Assembly (NCBI GenBank): GCA_947178685.1
Contig: CAMWZE010000009.1
Span: 1-14,789, forward strand
Source of the DNA: an uncultured Porphyromonadaceae bacterium
GTDB taxonomy: Bacteria; Bacteroidota; Bacteroidia; Bacteroidales; Muribaculaceae
DNA length: 14,789 nt
Direction of reading: 5' to 3'
Positions 1-7,106 of the stretch are shown here, piece after piece. The notes below the pieces were generated by a model that saw only the letters and a list, made by a program, of their open reading frames with translations, ran no database searches and was not told where the DNA came from. The first letter of the stretch is position 1, and each line of letters starts with the position of its first letter. The position numbers were made by a program, and so were the translations under genes.

Positions 1-594
1 CTCGTGGCTTATATGGTCGAAGCAACCCTTTATATCTCCCTCTAACACCCATTCGGGTGAGTATGAACGAGACAGCAAGGTGTGGCACCGAATCATTGCA
101 TCAGCGCAACAGCGGTTTTTCCTGAACCCAAAGGAAAATTTGTCCGAGGTAGTTTCTGCCACTGGGTCAAGTGCCATAAGATGCAAAGCCTGCATTGCAC
201 GGTCTTTCATTGTTGGAATACCCAAGGGGCGGAGTTTGCCGTTACTCTTCTTGATGTTTACTCTCTTTAACGGAAGTGGCTTGTAGCCTCTTCTCCTAAG
301 TGTGAAAATGGCCTTGAACTTTAGTTCAGGAGAAGACCAAAGGACTTTGTCGACCCCTGAGGTCTTAGAGCCACTATTCGAGGTCACTCGTCTTACCGCC
401 AATGCCTTGGCATAGAACGAGTGGGTAAGCGTCCATTGCAAAGATTTAACCTTGCCATGCTTACCTTCTTTTTGAGCTTTTACAATACGCGCCTGAAGCT
501 TCTTGACCGCTCCTTCAGCCTTATCCCAGTCTATGCTGGTCCAGTCTTGGTTTCGGTCAGAAGGCGCACACTTTATATTTCTATTTCCGTTCAT
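1..594 (-). CDS. ltrA: Group II intron reverse transcriptase/maturase, N-terminal 198 residues (partial)
   Basis: This is the intron-encoded protein that assists splicing and copies intron RNA into DNA during retrohoming. Translating from the ATG at 594 gives 198 codons, open to the window edge. Residues about 14-95 match the RVT_N-type N-terminal extension: W-x-x-IDW, KLQARI, AKALAVRRVTSN and a SGVD motif. Residues 114-135 (IKKSNGKLRPLGIPTMKDRA) are the RT1 region. Residues 184-193 (LEGDIKGCFD) hold the first catalytic Asp, motif A. The YADD box, maturase domain and any endonuclease domain lie outside. The start is favoured by a purine-rich GAAGGAAAG about 3 nt upstream and by its position after the ribozyme 5' half. 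The RVT_N architecture is known from chloroplast-like bacterial introns; that class assignment is inference. No frame disruption is seen. Confidence 0.93.
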   Translation of the reverse strand, partial: MNGNRNIKCAPSDRNQDWTSIDWDKAEGAVKKLQARIVKAQKEGKHGKVKSLQWTLTHSFYAKALAVRRVTSNSGSKTSGVDKVLWSSPELKFKAIFTLRRRGYKPLPLKRVNIKKSNGKLRPLGIPTMKDRAMQALHLMALDPVAETTSDKFSFGFRKNRCCADAMIRCHTLLSRSYSPEWVLEGDIKGCFDHISHE

Positions 595-1220
595 TTGCTT
601 TCCTTCTTTAAGAAGTTCTTTAAGTTATCTTGTAAAAGAATTACCGCGTGGAAGTCTGCTCACTTTCGTGCCGGATAATATTGTCAATGCTATGCATAGC
701 ATCGACTCAATCCATATCCGCTCCATTACAGAACGGCATTCGCTTTTTCCACATTCTCATACCTGCATACCATTCAGCATTCCTCGCGGTCAGCTTACCC
801 CTATGGGGAGATATACAGGCTTACCGAGTTTCATGTAGATGCCAAACCAATGGGTTAGGTTCTGTCTCTCAGCCGGCGGTTCTGATGTTCGTGCATTCTC
901 AAAATTCACAAGAATGTCCCACCGCTTTACCTTTTGGTTCAAGCCTATCAGCGTTGTTTGGCTTGTTCGACTTAACGACCTTTAAATGACAGTTCGCTTT
1001 CGCTAACCATACCATTGAGCCAAGCCCCCAGACCGCATAACGCTTGCAGTCGTTGAAATCCCCTCACGGTTCATTCTTCCCCTTTTGGGAGGGTTACCTT
1101 GTCGGGGCAGCTTAGCACAGTTTCTACCGCACCTGCCCTTAGGCTACTATTGACGAAACAATAGGTTTAATCAGAGTAATGCTCAGTTAAACAGCCATCT
1201 ACATGACTTTCTCGTCACAC
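595..1220 (-). ncRNA. Group II intron ribozyme 5' half (domains I-III and start of IV)
   Basis: This 626-nt non-coding stretch lies between the 5' splice site and the intron protein start, the usual place and size for domains I to III. Local helices are visible on the minus-strand RNA. One is CTATTG/CAATAG closing a small loop (about 1150-1170). A second is GGGCAG pairing with CTGCCC (about 1105-1138), with a wobble-rich inner stem. A third is a 10-bp hairpin with loop UGCA at 683-706. The individual domain borders, exon-binding sites and tetraloop receptors were not resolved with confidence. Short plus-strand open frames here are not credible genes. Confidence 0.8.
683..706 (-). other. Strong hairpin within the intron RNA, near the domain III/IV border
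   Basis: The 24-nt segment can fold into a 10-bp stem with a UGCA loop, including one G-U pair on the RNA strand. Its core at 687-702 (ATGCTATGCATAGCAT) is a perfect 16-bp DNA palindrome. It lies about 90 nt upstream of the intron protein start. The likely role is a ribozyme stem in domain III or early domain IV; a protein-binding or translation-control role is possible but not shown. Confidence 0.5.
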
Positions 1221-1934
1221 GAACTTATAATCATAAACCATCATCGCAAAACCCTTCTCCGCGTGCTGACGAATAAAAGGATCGATTATACCGAAAGACT
1301 TACCCGACCCCGGCGTACCCAAAACAATAGTTCCCCGGAACGGATTGATAATGTTGATAAAACCGTTGTGCATACGCTTCTTCCAATAGAAAATCATCGG
1401 GATATTCACCGAATAGGGAGTCTTGACCTCCTGACGCGACTGTTCAAAAGATTCGTTCTCAAAATTGAAGCGGTCCTCGCCGACTTTCATATTGTAATAC
1501 TTCGCTATTCCGTCAAGACCCTGATGAACCAGCATAGTTCCGATCACCGAACAGAAAGCATATAGCACCCGGCTTGCAGGAAAGCCGAACATCGACATTC
1601 CCCATTCGCCATGATGGAAAATGAAACAGAGTCCGACAAGGGTGATACCGGTCAGGACCGGGTAGATCACCATTGTCTTAACATTGAACTTCAAAGCCTT
1701 CTTAGCCTTGGTGCCGATTGCAACTATACAGATGCAGATAAGTTCCGCAACCTTGCAGCTCGCCACGGAATTGAAAACCTTGAAGCGTGCAAGCAGATCG
1801 AGGATGAATGCCGTGATACGATTGTCAGCCGTGATGGGCAAATTCATCACAATCTCAATTATAAGGAATATGTAGATGCAGCTACGGAAGTAGTTATACA
1901 TCATCTGCTGTTCCTTGGTCTCCTCAACACTCAT
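1221..1934 (-). CDS. Type IV coupling protein (TraG/VirD4-like ATPase), 5' exon, interrupted by group II intron
   Basis: Coupling proteins are hexameric inner-membrane ATPases that recruit the relaxase-DNA complex to the conjugation channel. The exon encodes 238 residues. The N-terminal half has hydrophobic segments at about 16-35, 64-75, 88-107 and 121-138, the membrane anchor. Residues 199-238 carry the FRGTIVLGTPGSGKSFGII signature, with Walker A GTPGSGKS at 206-213, then AMMVYDYKF. Homologues continue this last motif with Pro and the rest of the ATPase domain. Here the reading frame meets GTG TGA, the intron 5' end, so Walker B and the C-terminus must be in a 3' exon beyond the window. 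The start lies 1 nt after the traO stop, so translation is probably coupled. CTnDOT calls its equivalent MobC, but the symbol is left blank because of naming confusion with the VirB4-like TraG. This is not a pseudogene if splicing occurs. Confidence 0.92.
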
Positions 1935-1935
1935 C

Positions 1936-2448
1936 TCAGAAAGGGATTTTAAGACCGACCATCAGACCATTCCGGAAAAGGTCGCCATGAAGGAAACACA
2001 CATTGTTCTTCTGAATCACCGAGAACTCAATGCCGGAAGGAAACACATAATCATACTCGAAACCGGCCTCAAGACCGAGGAAGAAATCTTTCTGGACGGC
2101 ACCCAACACAGGGCCAGCACGGAAAGAGAACTTACCGTTCTTGAATCTCTTCAGCTGATGCTTGTAGAGAAGACCTCCGTCCCAGAAATAACCCTTCCAA
2201 AACTGACCATCGCCAACCTTGCGATGATTGCCAAGTTCGCCGAACAACTCAAAGGCTCGGCCATAAGAGAAACCATACTCATACCCCACGGTGGCATCCA
2301 GCGTGGCAGGGAAAAGAAAACCGGCATTGACCGTGAAACGGTTCTCCGCTTTTGCGCTCACGAATGAACAAACGCAAACTACTCCCACAAGCAGAGTCTT
2401 TACCACAAGACCCTTTGCTTTCTGCAATATATTCTTCAACCCTTTCAT
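1936..2448 (-). CDS. traO: Conjugal transfer protein TraO, outer-membrane beta-barrel type
   Basis: The product is 170 residues: a signal peptide (hydrophobic about 15-30, probable cleavage after SAKA at 34), then alternating aromatic/hydrophobic strands rich in Gly, Phe and Tyr, ending in Phe (GLKIPF). A terminal Phe is typical of outer-membrane beta-barrels. Size, position after traN and strand pattern agree with TraO of Bacteroidetes conjugative transposons, an outer-envelope component whose exact role is not settled. Its ATG overlaps the traN stop in an ATGA arrangement (2445-2448), and the coupling-protein gene begins 1 nt after its own stop. This implies tight translational coupling across the three genes. 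Confidence 0.85.
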   Translation of the reverse strand: MKGLKNILQKAKGLVVKTLLVGVVCVCSFVSAKAENRFTVNAGFLFPATLDATVGYEYGFSYGRAFELFGELGNHRKVGDGQFWKGYFWDGGLLYKHQLKRFKNGKFSFRAGPVLGAVQKDFFLGLEAGFEYDYVFPSGIEFSVIQKNNVCFLHGDLFRNGLMVGLKIPF

Positions 2449-3347
2449 CTTGACTCGTATAAATGTTTGGTATGGTTATAATTCCAAGGTATCTTATTGA
2501 GGATGTCGGCGTCAAAGCCGTCAGCATTGAGGATATCCTCATAGTGGATGGTCATGGAGATAACACGACCGCTGATCTGATTCTCAGAAATCTCCAGAGT
2601 CAGCACCTTCTCGTCAGGGAAGGTCAGCTTCGGGAGCACAAGCACATTGCGGTAGTGCTTCCTGAACTTCTTCGCTGTGTTGAGCGAAAAGACCGGTGTC
2701 AGTTCCACGGTCTGAGAATTTGTAGCCTTGACCTCCTTCTTGTCAGCAAGCTTCACACGCAGTTCCTCTATATCGTAAGGAATCTTCGTCTTATTCTCCA
2801 GGGAATAGTCAATGAAAAAGAAATCCCCGATGGAATAGATATTGTTGATCACCGCCTTCATGCCATGTTTCTTGGAGACAATCTGGTTGTACTTCCGACC
2901 GCTCCCATAGACAGCCCAAGCGTAACGTGCCATCTCAGCCTCCGGCATGGTCACGTCAGGATTGACGTAAGACTCCAGATCGGAGTAAGGCACATAGAGC
3001 ACGGACTCAGCCGAAGCAGGACGGGAGGAATAGATGATATCATACTGGGCGATGTGGCGTTCACCGATAAGGGTAAGGGTGCCGATAAGCTCATTGTCGC
3101 GGTATTGCGCCGGACGGTTGTCAGGATCCGGATCATCCTGCCCCTCGATAAAAGGCTTTATGCGCACGATATTGTCATTGCACTGGTTGCCGGCAATCTT
3201 GGTAGTGGAAATATCCACCATCTTGATATTCTCCGGCATGACGATGTGAGTGGTCACCTCACTGTTGACGATGATACGGCTCTTGGCCGAAGTAACCGCG
3301 ACCCCGGAAAGAAGAGCCAAAGCCGCAATAAAGAATTTGGGTTTCAT
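2445..3347 (-). CDS. traN: TraN, VirB9-like periplasmic conjugation protein (DUF4138)
   Basis: Starting at the ATG at 3347, the product has 300 residues with a clear signal peptide (MKPKFFIAALALLSGVAVTS, cleavage near AKS). The C-terminal half has the family hallmark YSLENKTKIPYDIEELRVKL, followed by ADKKEVKATNSQ and a Pro-rich beta region, as in the TraN/DUF4138 proteins of CTnDOT-like elements. In the wider type IV model this protein works with TraM (VirB10-like) in the outer core complex. An in-frame upstream ATG at 3413 would add 22 residues ahead of the signal peptide; it was rejected because the added stretch is basic and AT-rich and spoils the signal peptide. The gene follows the longest gap of the operon and overlaps traO by 4 nt. 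Confidence 0.9.
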   Translation of the reverse strand: MKPKFFIAALALLSGVAVTSAKSRIIVNSEVTTHIVMPENIKMVDISTTKIAGNQCNDNIVRIKPFIEGQDDPDPDNRPAQYRDNELIGTLTLIGERHIAQYDIIYSSRPASAESVLYVPYSDLESYVNPDVTMPEAEMARYAWAVYGSGRKYNQIVSKKHGMKAVINNIYSIGDFFFIDYSLENKTKIPYDIEELRVKLADKKEVKATNSQTVELTPVFSLNTAKKFRKHYRNVLVLPKLTFPDEKVLTLEISENQISGRVISMTIHYEDILNADGFDADILNKIPWNYNHTKHLYESR

Positions 3348-3486
3348 ATATGTCTTGATTATTTGCTTGGAATATTTCTTGTAGAAATTATTACCGATAA
3401 ACCTTACTACCAATAATCAATGTTACTGATAACAATAATTACTGAATGTAAATATTATTAATAATAAAGATTACCAATTTATCCAA
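3348..3486 (-). promoter_or_regulatory. A+T-rich intergenic gap between traM and traN with palindromes; possible internal regulatory region
   Basis: This 139-bp spacer is the only sizeable gap in the operon and is much richer in A+T than the flanking genes. It contains a perfect 14-bp palindrome (TATTATTAATAATA, 3453-3466) and a small inverted repeat, TGTTA/TAACA with a 4-nt loop (3421-3434). Immediately after the traM stop on the minus strand comes TAAATTGG, which resembles the Bacteroides -7 element TAnnTTTG with one mismatch, but no convincing -33 partner was found. It could hold an internal promoter, an mRNA processing site or only a leader. No clear GC-rich terminator is present. The functional assignment is inference. 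Confidence 0.35.
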
Positions 3487-4716
3487 TTATCTTGCCTCAT
3501 CTGAATTGATAAGGTAAACGACTGTGTTATACTTGATTTTCGCCTTGTTCTTACGGATATTGGCAGAGACAGCTGAAGTGGCGGAATTATATAGATTCTG
3601 CAATGCCTGAAGAGCGATGGACTCTCCGGATATGCCACCTCCGTAACCGCTTTCTGACTCAAAACTGATGTTCTGCTGAACGGTAGAAGCACCGGCTTCC
3701 TTCATAAAATCGCGGAAAGCAGATTCAGGGACATAGAAGCCCTCCATGCCGTCATTGTCGAAGACCGACAGGTTCACATTGATGAACTTGCCACCGATAA
3801 GAATACTGGTAACATTGGCCCGAACACGCTGCTGACCGAAACCTGTTACGGTGCCATACAGATATGTGCCTTTCTTCAATCTTGTACCGTTGACAATCAC
3901 ATCATCGAGAAGCTTGAAACGGAGACGTGTTCCCTCATGCGCCTTTGTGGTCTTGTCGATCATCGCACGGATAAGGGAAGCGTCAGCCTGTTCAAACTCG
4001 CTCCCGACCGTGTTGAACTTCTCCGAATTTGTGTCATTGGATTTTATCACCAACTTAGGACGGTTACGTTCCTTTTCCTCTTTCTTTGCCTTGGCGATGG
4101 AATCGGCACGGAGTTTCTGTTGTCTCTCCGTCTCAGCCTCGGCATTGGTGTTGAAACCAAGTCCGGCTTCGATAGCCTTCTGCCGTTCGTAACTCCGCAT
4201 CTGTATCTGTTCAAGTTCGGAAGCGAAATCATCACCCGAAGAATATCCGGAACCACGGCTTCCCGAATAACCGGAAGAAGAACCCCCTGAACGGGAATCA
4301 TCACCGTAGGCATAAGAATTGATATGCTTGCGCGACTCAGCAAGGGAGCGTTCCAGTTCCTCAAGCTCACGCTGCTGACGGAGGCGTTCAGCCTCGGCTG
4401 CATCGATGCGGTCAAGTTCCTCCTCGGAATAACCGTGGTCCAGGGTTTCCGTTTCCTCCTGTTCCTCACCCAGACCTCCGACTGCCGTAAATGCGTCATC
4501 ATCGCCGAAGCGCCGGGACATCTCATACATCTTGCTTCCAGCCTCCTGAGCGTTAGCCTCCGGAAGCTCCGTGTTGATACGGTCAGTTGCCACTTTCTGT
4601 TTCTCCTCACCACCTGCACCGAACGTCTGCATCACGAAATATATCAGCGCACAGAGAGGGACAAAGATAACCAGAGGGAAGATGTACTTCGGTTGTTTAA
4701 AGTTTATCTTTACCAT
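3487..4716 (-). CDS. traM: TraM, VirB10-like core-complex protein
   Basis: The product has 409 residues: a short cytoplasmic tail, one membrane helix (11-30), then a long periplasmic linker. The linker has an acidic/charged helical segment (about 84-130, likely coiled coil), a Gly/Ser/Tyr-rich flexible stretch (137-162) and a second charged helix (167-219). The conserved VirB10/TraM domain occupies about 240-409, with DDVIVNGTRLKKGTYLYGTV and the characteristic FDNDGMEGFYVPESA. The domain order matches Bacteroidetes TraM proteins, which span the envelope and link inner-membrane ATPases to the outer core. The gene lies 56 nt after the traL-like gene. The low-complexity linker is the only part not typical of a rigid fold. 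Confidence 0.92.
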   Translation of the reverse strand: MVKINFKQPKYIFPLVIFVPLCALIYFVMQTFGAGGEEKQKVATDRINTELPEANAQEAGSKMYEMSRRFGDDDAFTAVGGLGEEQEETETLDHGYSEEELDRIDAAEAERLRQQRELEELERSLAESRKHINSYAYGDDSRSGGSSSGYSGSRGSGYSSGDDFASELEQIQMRSYERQKAIEAGLGFNTNAEAETERQQKLRADSIAKAKKEEKERNRPKLVIKSNDTNSEKFNTVGSEFEQADASLIRAMIDKTTKAHEGTRLRFKLLDDVIVNGTRLKKGTYLYGTVTGFGQQRVRANVTSILIGGKFINVNLSVFDNDGMEGFYVPESAFRDFMKEAGASTVQQNISFESESGYGGGISGESIALQALQNLYNSATSAVSANIRKNKAKIKYNTVVYLINSDEAR

Positions 4717-4772
4717 AACTGTTATAAATGAATTTGATTTGTTGTCAATTTTTCAAAGAGATATTAGGATTC

Positions 4773-5255
4773 TTACTCACTATTCTTCAAAGTTTTCACA
4801 ATCCTTTCGAGCTTTAAATAATTCATCCGGATCTGGATTGAATCAGCCCTTGTTTTGACCGGAAGGGCGATAAGGGAATCGAGTTGGTGCCGTATCACAT
4901 TACCTGAAAGGGCCATATCAGAAAGAGTCTTGCGGTGTATGTCCTTATTCTCCTGAATAGTCCTAAACCCGTTGAACACCGTATCGATAGAAGCGATATC
5001 AATATTCGGACCTGCAGGTTTCACCGGATTGAAAAGGGTCAGTGAAAGGTCTGCAAGGAAAATTATAAGGAGAGTCGAGAACACAATAGCGAAAGTGCGC
5101 TTGGGATTCTTCGATGCACGGGAATTTAGAAGCCTTATCCTCGGGGCGAGTCTCAGCCGGGCACCGGCCTTAGACATCAGCGGTCGTAACAGAGACTCCA
5201 CCCCGTTTCCGATCTTTCTCTTGGATTCCCGAAATTTCTTCTTCAAAGATTTCAT
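4773..5255 (-). CDS. traL: TraL-position single-pass membrane protein
   Basis: The product has 160 residues: a strongly basic N-terminal cytoplasmic part (1-52, many Lys/Arg), one membrane helix (about 53-75, TFAIVFSTLLIIFLADLSLTLF) and a periplasmic, probably helical, C-terminus. It sits exactly where traL lies in CTnDOT-like operons, between traK and traM, 11 nt after the traK stop. Known TraL proteins (DUF3989) are also small and bitopic but shorter, around 100 residues, so this one has a longer periplasmic tail. I recognise it by position and topology more than by sequence; TraL may tether inner-membrane parts of the channel. The symbol is tentative. Confidence 0.7.
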   Translation of the reverse strand: MKSLKKKFRESKRKIGNGVESLLRPLMSKAGARLRLAPRIRLLNSRASKNPKRTFAIVFSTLLIIFLADLSLTLFNPVKPAGPNIDIASIDTVFNGFRTIQENKDIHRKTLSDMALSGNVIRHQLDSLIALPVKTRADSIQIRMNYLKLERIVKTLKNSE

Positions 5256-5266
5256 ACCACTTCGAT

Positions 5267-5863
5267 TTAATAGTCAAGGTCCTTATTCTCGATAGTCCTC
5301 CAACCGGTTATCATCAGCCCATGAGGATTATTCTCAGTTCTCGGGACATTCTCGATAAAGCCGGTGGTAATCATGGAGCGCTTCAGGTCACGGGTTCGGC
5401 GCTTGATAAGCTGGGTGCCGTAATAGGTGAACTTGCGCTCATGTTCGTCAAAGTGTATCGAGTCACACATTATCGTACAGACCGCCGAAGAAGAAATTAT
5501 ATCGGAGTAGAAGCCGTTCTCATCCATAGCCTGTTTCTGTTTCAGCGCCGTTCCGTCAGCCATATACATGGCCTTTCCGACAGTCCACTTGATATAGTCA
5601 TTATCGGGCGGGAGATTGAAGAAATACTGATGGAAAAGCTGAATATGGGCGCGTGCCTCCATGATGAAATTGGATTCAAGCTTGGCCCTCTGGGCGAGGA
5701 AAGGTATGTCACCGTCGAGCACATATATCTGCTGACGTTCCTCCGATATTTTAGCAAGGCAACTCCAGACGGTGAACCCGCAGATCAGGGCGCAGCCCCC
5801 GATGGAGGCAAGCACCGTGATCATAGCGAGACGCGTCTTCTGTGCCAAGGACTGAATTAGCAT
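5267..5863 (-). CDS. traK: TraK, VirB8-like inner-membrane conjugation protein
   Basis: The product has 198 residues with an N-terminal membrane helix (12-35). The periplasmic domain begins EERQQIYVLDGDIPFLAQ and contains EARAHIQLFHQYFFNLPPDNDYI. It ends NNPHGLMITGWRTIENKDLDY. These are the landmark TraK features (IYVLD, AR-H--FH--FF-L-P, NPHG-x-I-x-G-x-x-x-x-ENKDL) of CTnDOT-like systems. VirB8-type proteins act as assembly scaffolds that contact VirB6 and VirB10 homologues, here TraJ and TraM, encoded on either side. The start lies 13 nt after the traJ stop. Recognition is strong and nothing is missing. Confidence 0.94.
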   Translation of the reverse strand: MLIQSLAQKTRLAMITVLASIGGCALICGFTVWSCLAKISEERQQIYVLDGDIPFLAQRAKLESNFIMEARAHIQLFHQYFFNLPPDNDYIKWTVGKAMYMADGTALKQKQAMDENGFYSDIISSSAVCTIMCDSIHFDEHERKFTYYGTQLIKRRTRDLKRSMITTGFIENVPRTENNPHGLMITGWRTIENKDLDY

Positions 5864-5876
5864 AACTTTTTAAGAA

Positions 5877-7064
5877 TTATTGTTGAGATTTCTGTTTCAC
5901 TGTACTTGCCATGTGATCCCCTTTGAGATTACGTTTCCCCATCTCACTGAGACCGTAGGTAACTGAGGTCGTACCTCCATAGACTGCGCTACCTGCGGTC
6001 ATACCTGCTCCGGCTGTAGCCGAGAGAGCACCGACAGCCGCCGCTCCTGCGGTGGAACCTGCACTGCTGCTTACGCCACCCGGAATCAGCCATGATGAAA
6101 CCTCAGGCACAAAGCGGATAATATACGCGCCGACCATCATACCCATGGCGTACATGCAGTTAGAGCCAATGCCCTGCAGACCAAGTGCACCTATCTGTGA
6201 CCAAGAGTTGACCGACCCTTGCAAAAGGTGGTCGTATGCCACAAGGTCTTTCTGAAGATTGTAAAGCAGAATAAAATCCACATAATACATAATGGTATAG
6301 ACCACGAAACCCCACAACGAGAGGGAAAGATACTTGGATATCCATTGGCTCCACGCCGACTTCCACGGCGGAGCAAGGGAAAGGGCGAACATGATAGGAC
6401 AGAAAATTGTCATTATAGCCATAAACACGCGCTGGGCGACAAGCATACCGTAATATGACATCTGGAAAATCAGTTCCCCGATGAAGCGGATAATATCGTT
6501 GATCCACTCGCTGACCTTGGTCTCGGCAGCGACCGCCGCACGCTGGGCGTAATCACGGATAGTGTCACTGAGGTGAGCCACATTATAGACCAGTTCCTCA
6601 TACCATACGGCATCCTCACCGATAGCCTGAACCTGTTGGGCCGCTGCCACGGAATCCTGCACAGCCCGTAATTTATCAAGGTAATCAGCCTGACGCTGGG
6701 CTACCTTAAGTTCAAAAGCGGCGACCTCCTTATTCTTTGACTTAGCCATGCTCATTGCGCTTGACTCCAATCCAGATGTCATGCCGGCAAGGGAAGAACA
6801 GATAGTCCCGCTGTTGGCTATGCACAGGGAGATGCCTATGATACGGAGCAGCTTCATCACATCCATGCCACGTCTGCCGAGCATCATCATCCAGCTCTCG
6901 TAGGCACCGACGCACAAGGCAAGCAGAAGGCCGATTGACTTAGCCATCGAGATAGCGGGTCCGAAACCGGGAGGGTTGGCACCGCTCATTGCCTCCAGAA
7001 GTCCGGCAAGGCTCTCGTCAATGGCCGGAAGCCCCATTGTGCAGAGTATATTTAAAAGTGTCAT
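5877..7064 (-). CDS. traJ: TraJ, VirB6-like polytopic membrane channel protein
   Basis: The product has 395 residues with several membrane segments: about 38-62, 70-95, 190-228 (long, partly split), 245-268 and 298-318. A charged helical region (105-145) lies between them, and the C-terminal tail is rich in Gly, Ala and Ser (329-370). Size, topology and position just before traK match Bacteroidetes TraJ, the VirB6-like inner-membrane pore component. Motifs such as FCPIMFALSLAPPWKSAWSQ and WISKYLSLSLWGFVVYTIMYYVDF are characteristic. The start ATG at 7064 is followed directly by a hydrophobic stretch. The gap from the DUF5045-like gene is 42 nt. Confidence 0.92.
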   Translation of the reverse strand: MTLLNILCTMGLPAIDESLAGLLEAMSGANPPGFGPAISMAKSIGLLLALCVGAYESWMMMLGRRGMDVMKLLRIIGISLCIANSGTICSSLAGMTSGLESSAMSMAKSKNKEVAAFELKVAQRQADYLDKLRAVQDSVAAAQQVQAIGEDAVWYEELVYNVAHLSDTIRDYAQRAAVAAETKVSEWINDIIRFIGELIFQMSYYGMLVAQRVFMAIMTIFCPIMFALSLAPPWKSAWSQWISKYLSLSLWGFVVYTIMYYVDFILLYNLQKDLVAYDHLLQGSVNSWSQIGALGLQGIGSNCMYAMGMMVGAYIIRFVPEVSSWLIPGGVSSSAGSTAGAAAVGALSATAGAGMTAGSAVYGGTTSVTYGLSEMGKRNLKGDHMASTVKQKSQQ

Positions 7065-7106
7065 TGCTGTTTAGCAGTTAGTAATGAAAATAATGGAATA
7101 GAAATA

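Larger units (their letters stand above)
1..1220 (-). mobile_element. Group II intron (3' part beyond window) inserted in the coupling-protein gene
   Basis: The intron begins at 1220 with GUGUG, the group II 5' consensus GUGYG, directly after the last codon (TTC, Phe) of the coupling-protein exon at 1221. Its first bases, read in the host frame, give GTG TGA, so an unspliced message stops at once. About 626 nt of structured non-coding RNA follow, then a reverse-transcriptase gene starting at 594 that runs off the window. The ribozyme-first, protein-in-domain-IV layout is the standard group II architecture. Domains V and VI and the 3' splice site must lie to the left of position 1. The protein type differs from that of the other intron in this window. 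The 5' boundary is well supported; the full length cannot be seen. Confidence 0.92.

Noticed and set aside
613..618. GAACUU in the left intron RNA, complementary to the exon end AAGTTC, as exon-binding site 1
   Set aside because: It lies about 600 nt into the intron, next to the protein start, whereas EBS1 belongs in domain I within the first few hundred nucleotides; a 6-nt match in AT-rich sequence is easily chance.
80..989. Several plus-strand open frames across 80-989
   Set aside because: They lie opposite the left intron's reverse transcriptase and ribozyme RNA; translations are Ser/Phe/Leu-rich with no recognisable domain.
2463..3416. Long plus-strand open frame opposite traN (317 codons), and similar frames opposite traM, traK, traI and traG
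   Set aside because: They mirror the codon structure of well-recognised minus-strand genes, have no family features or start context, and would conflict with the operon.
4714..4752. TTGACA and TATAAC with 16-nt spacing just upstream of traM, resembling a sigma-70 promoter
   Set aside because: The -10-like box is only 4 nt from the ATG, the surroundings are an A+T-rich intergenic spacer, and Bacteroidales use a different promoter consensus (TTTG/TAnnTTTG).
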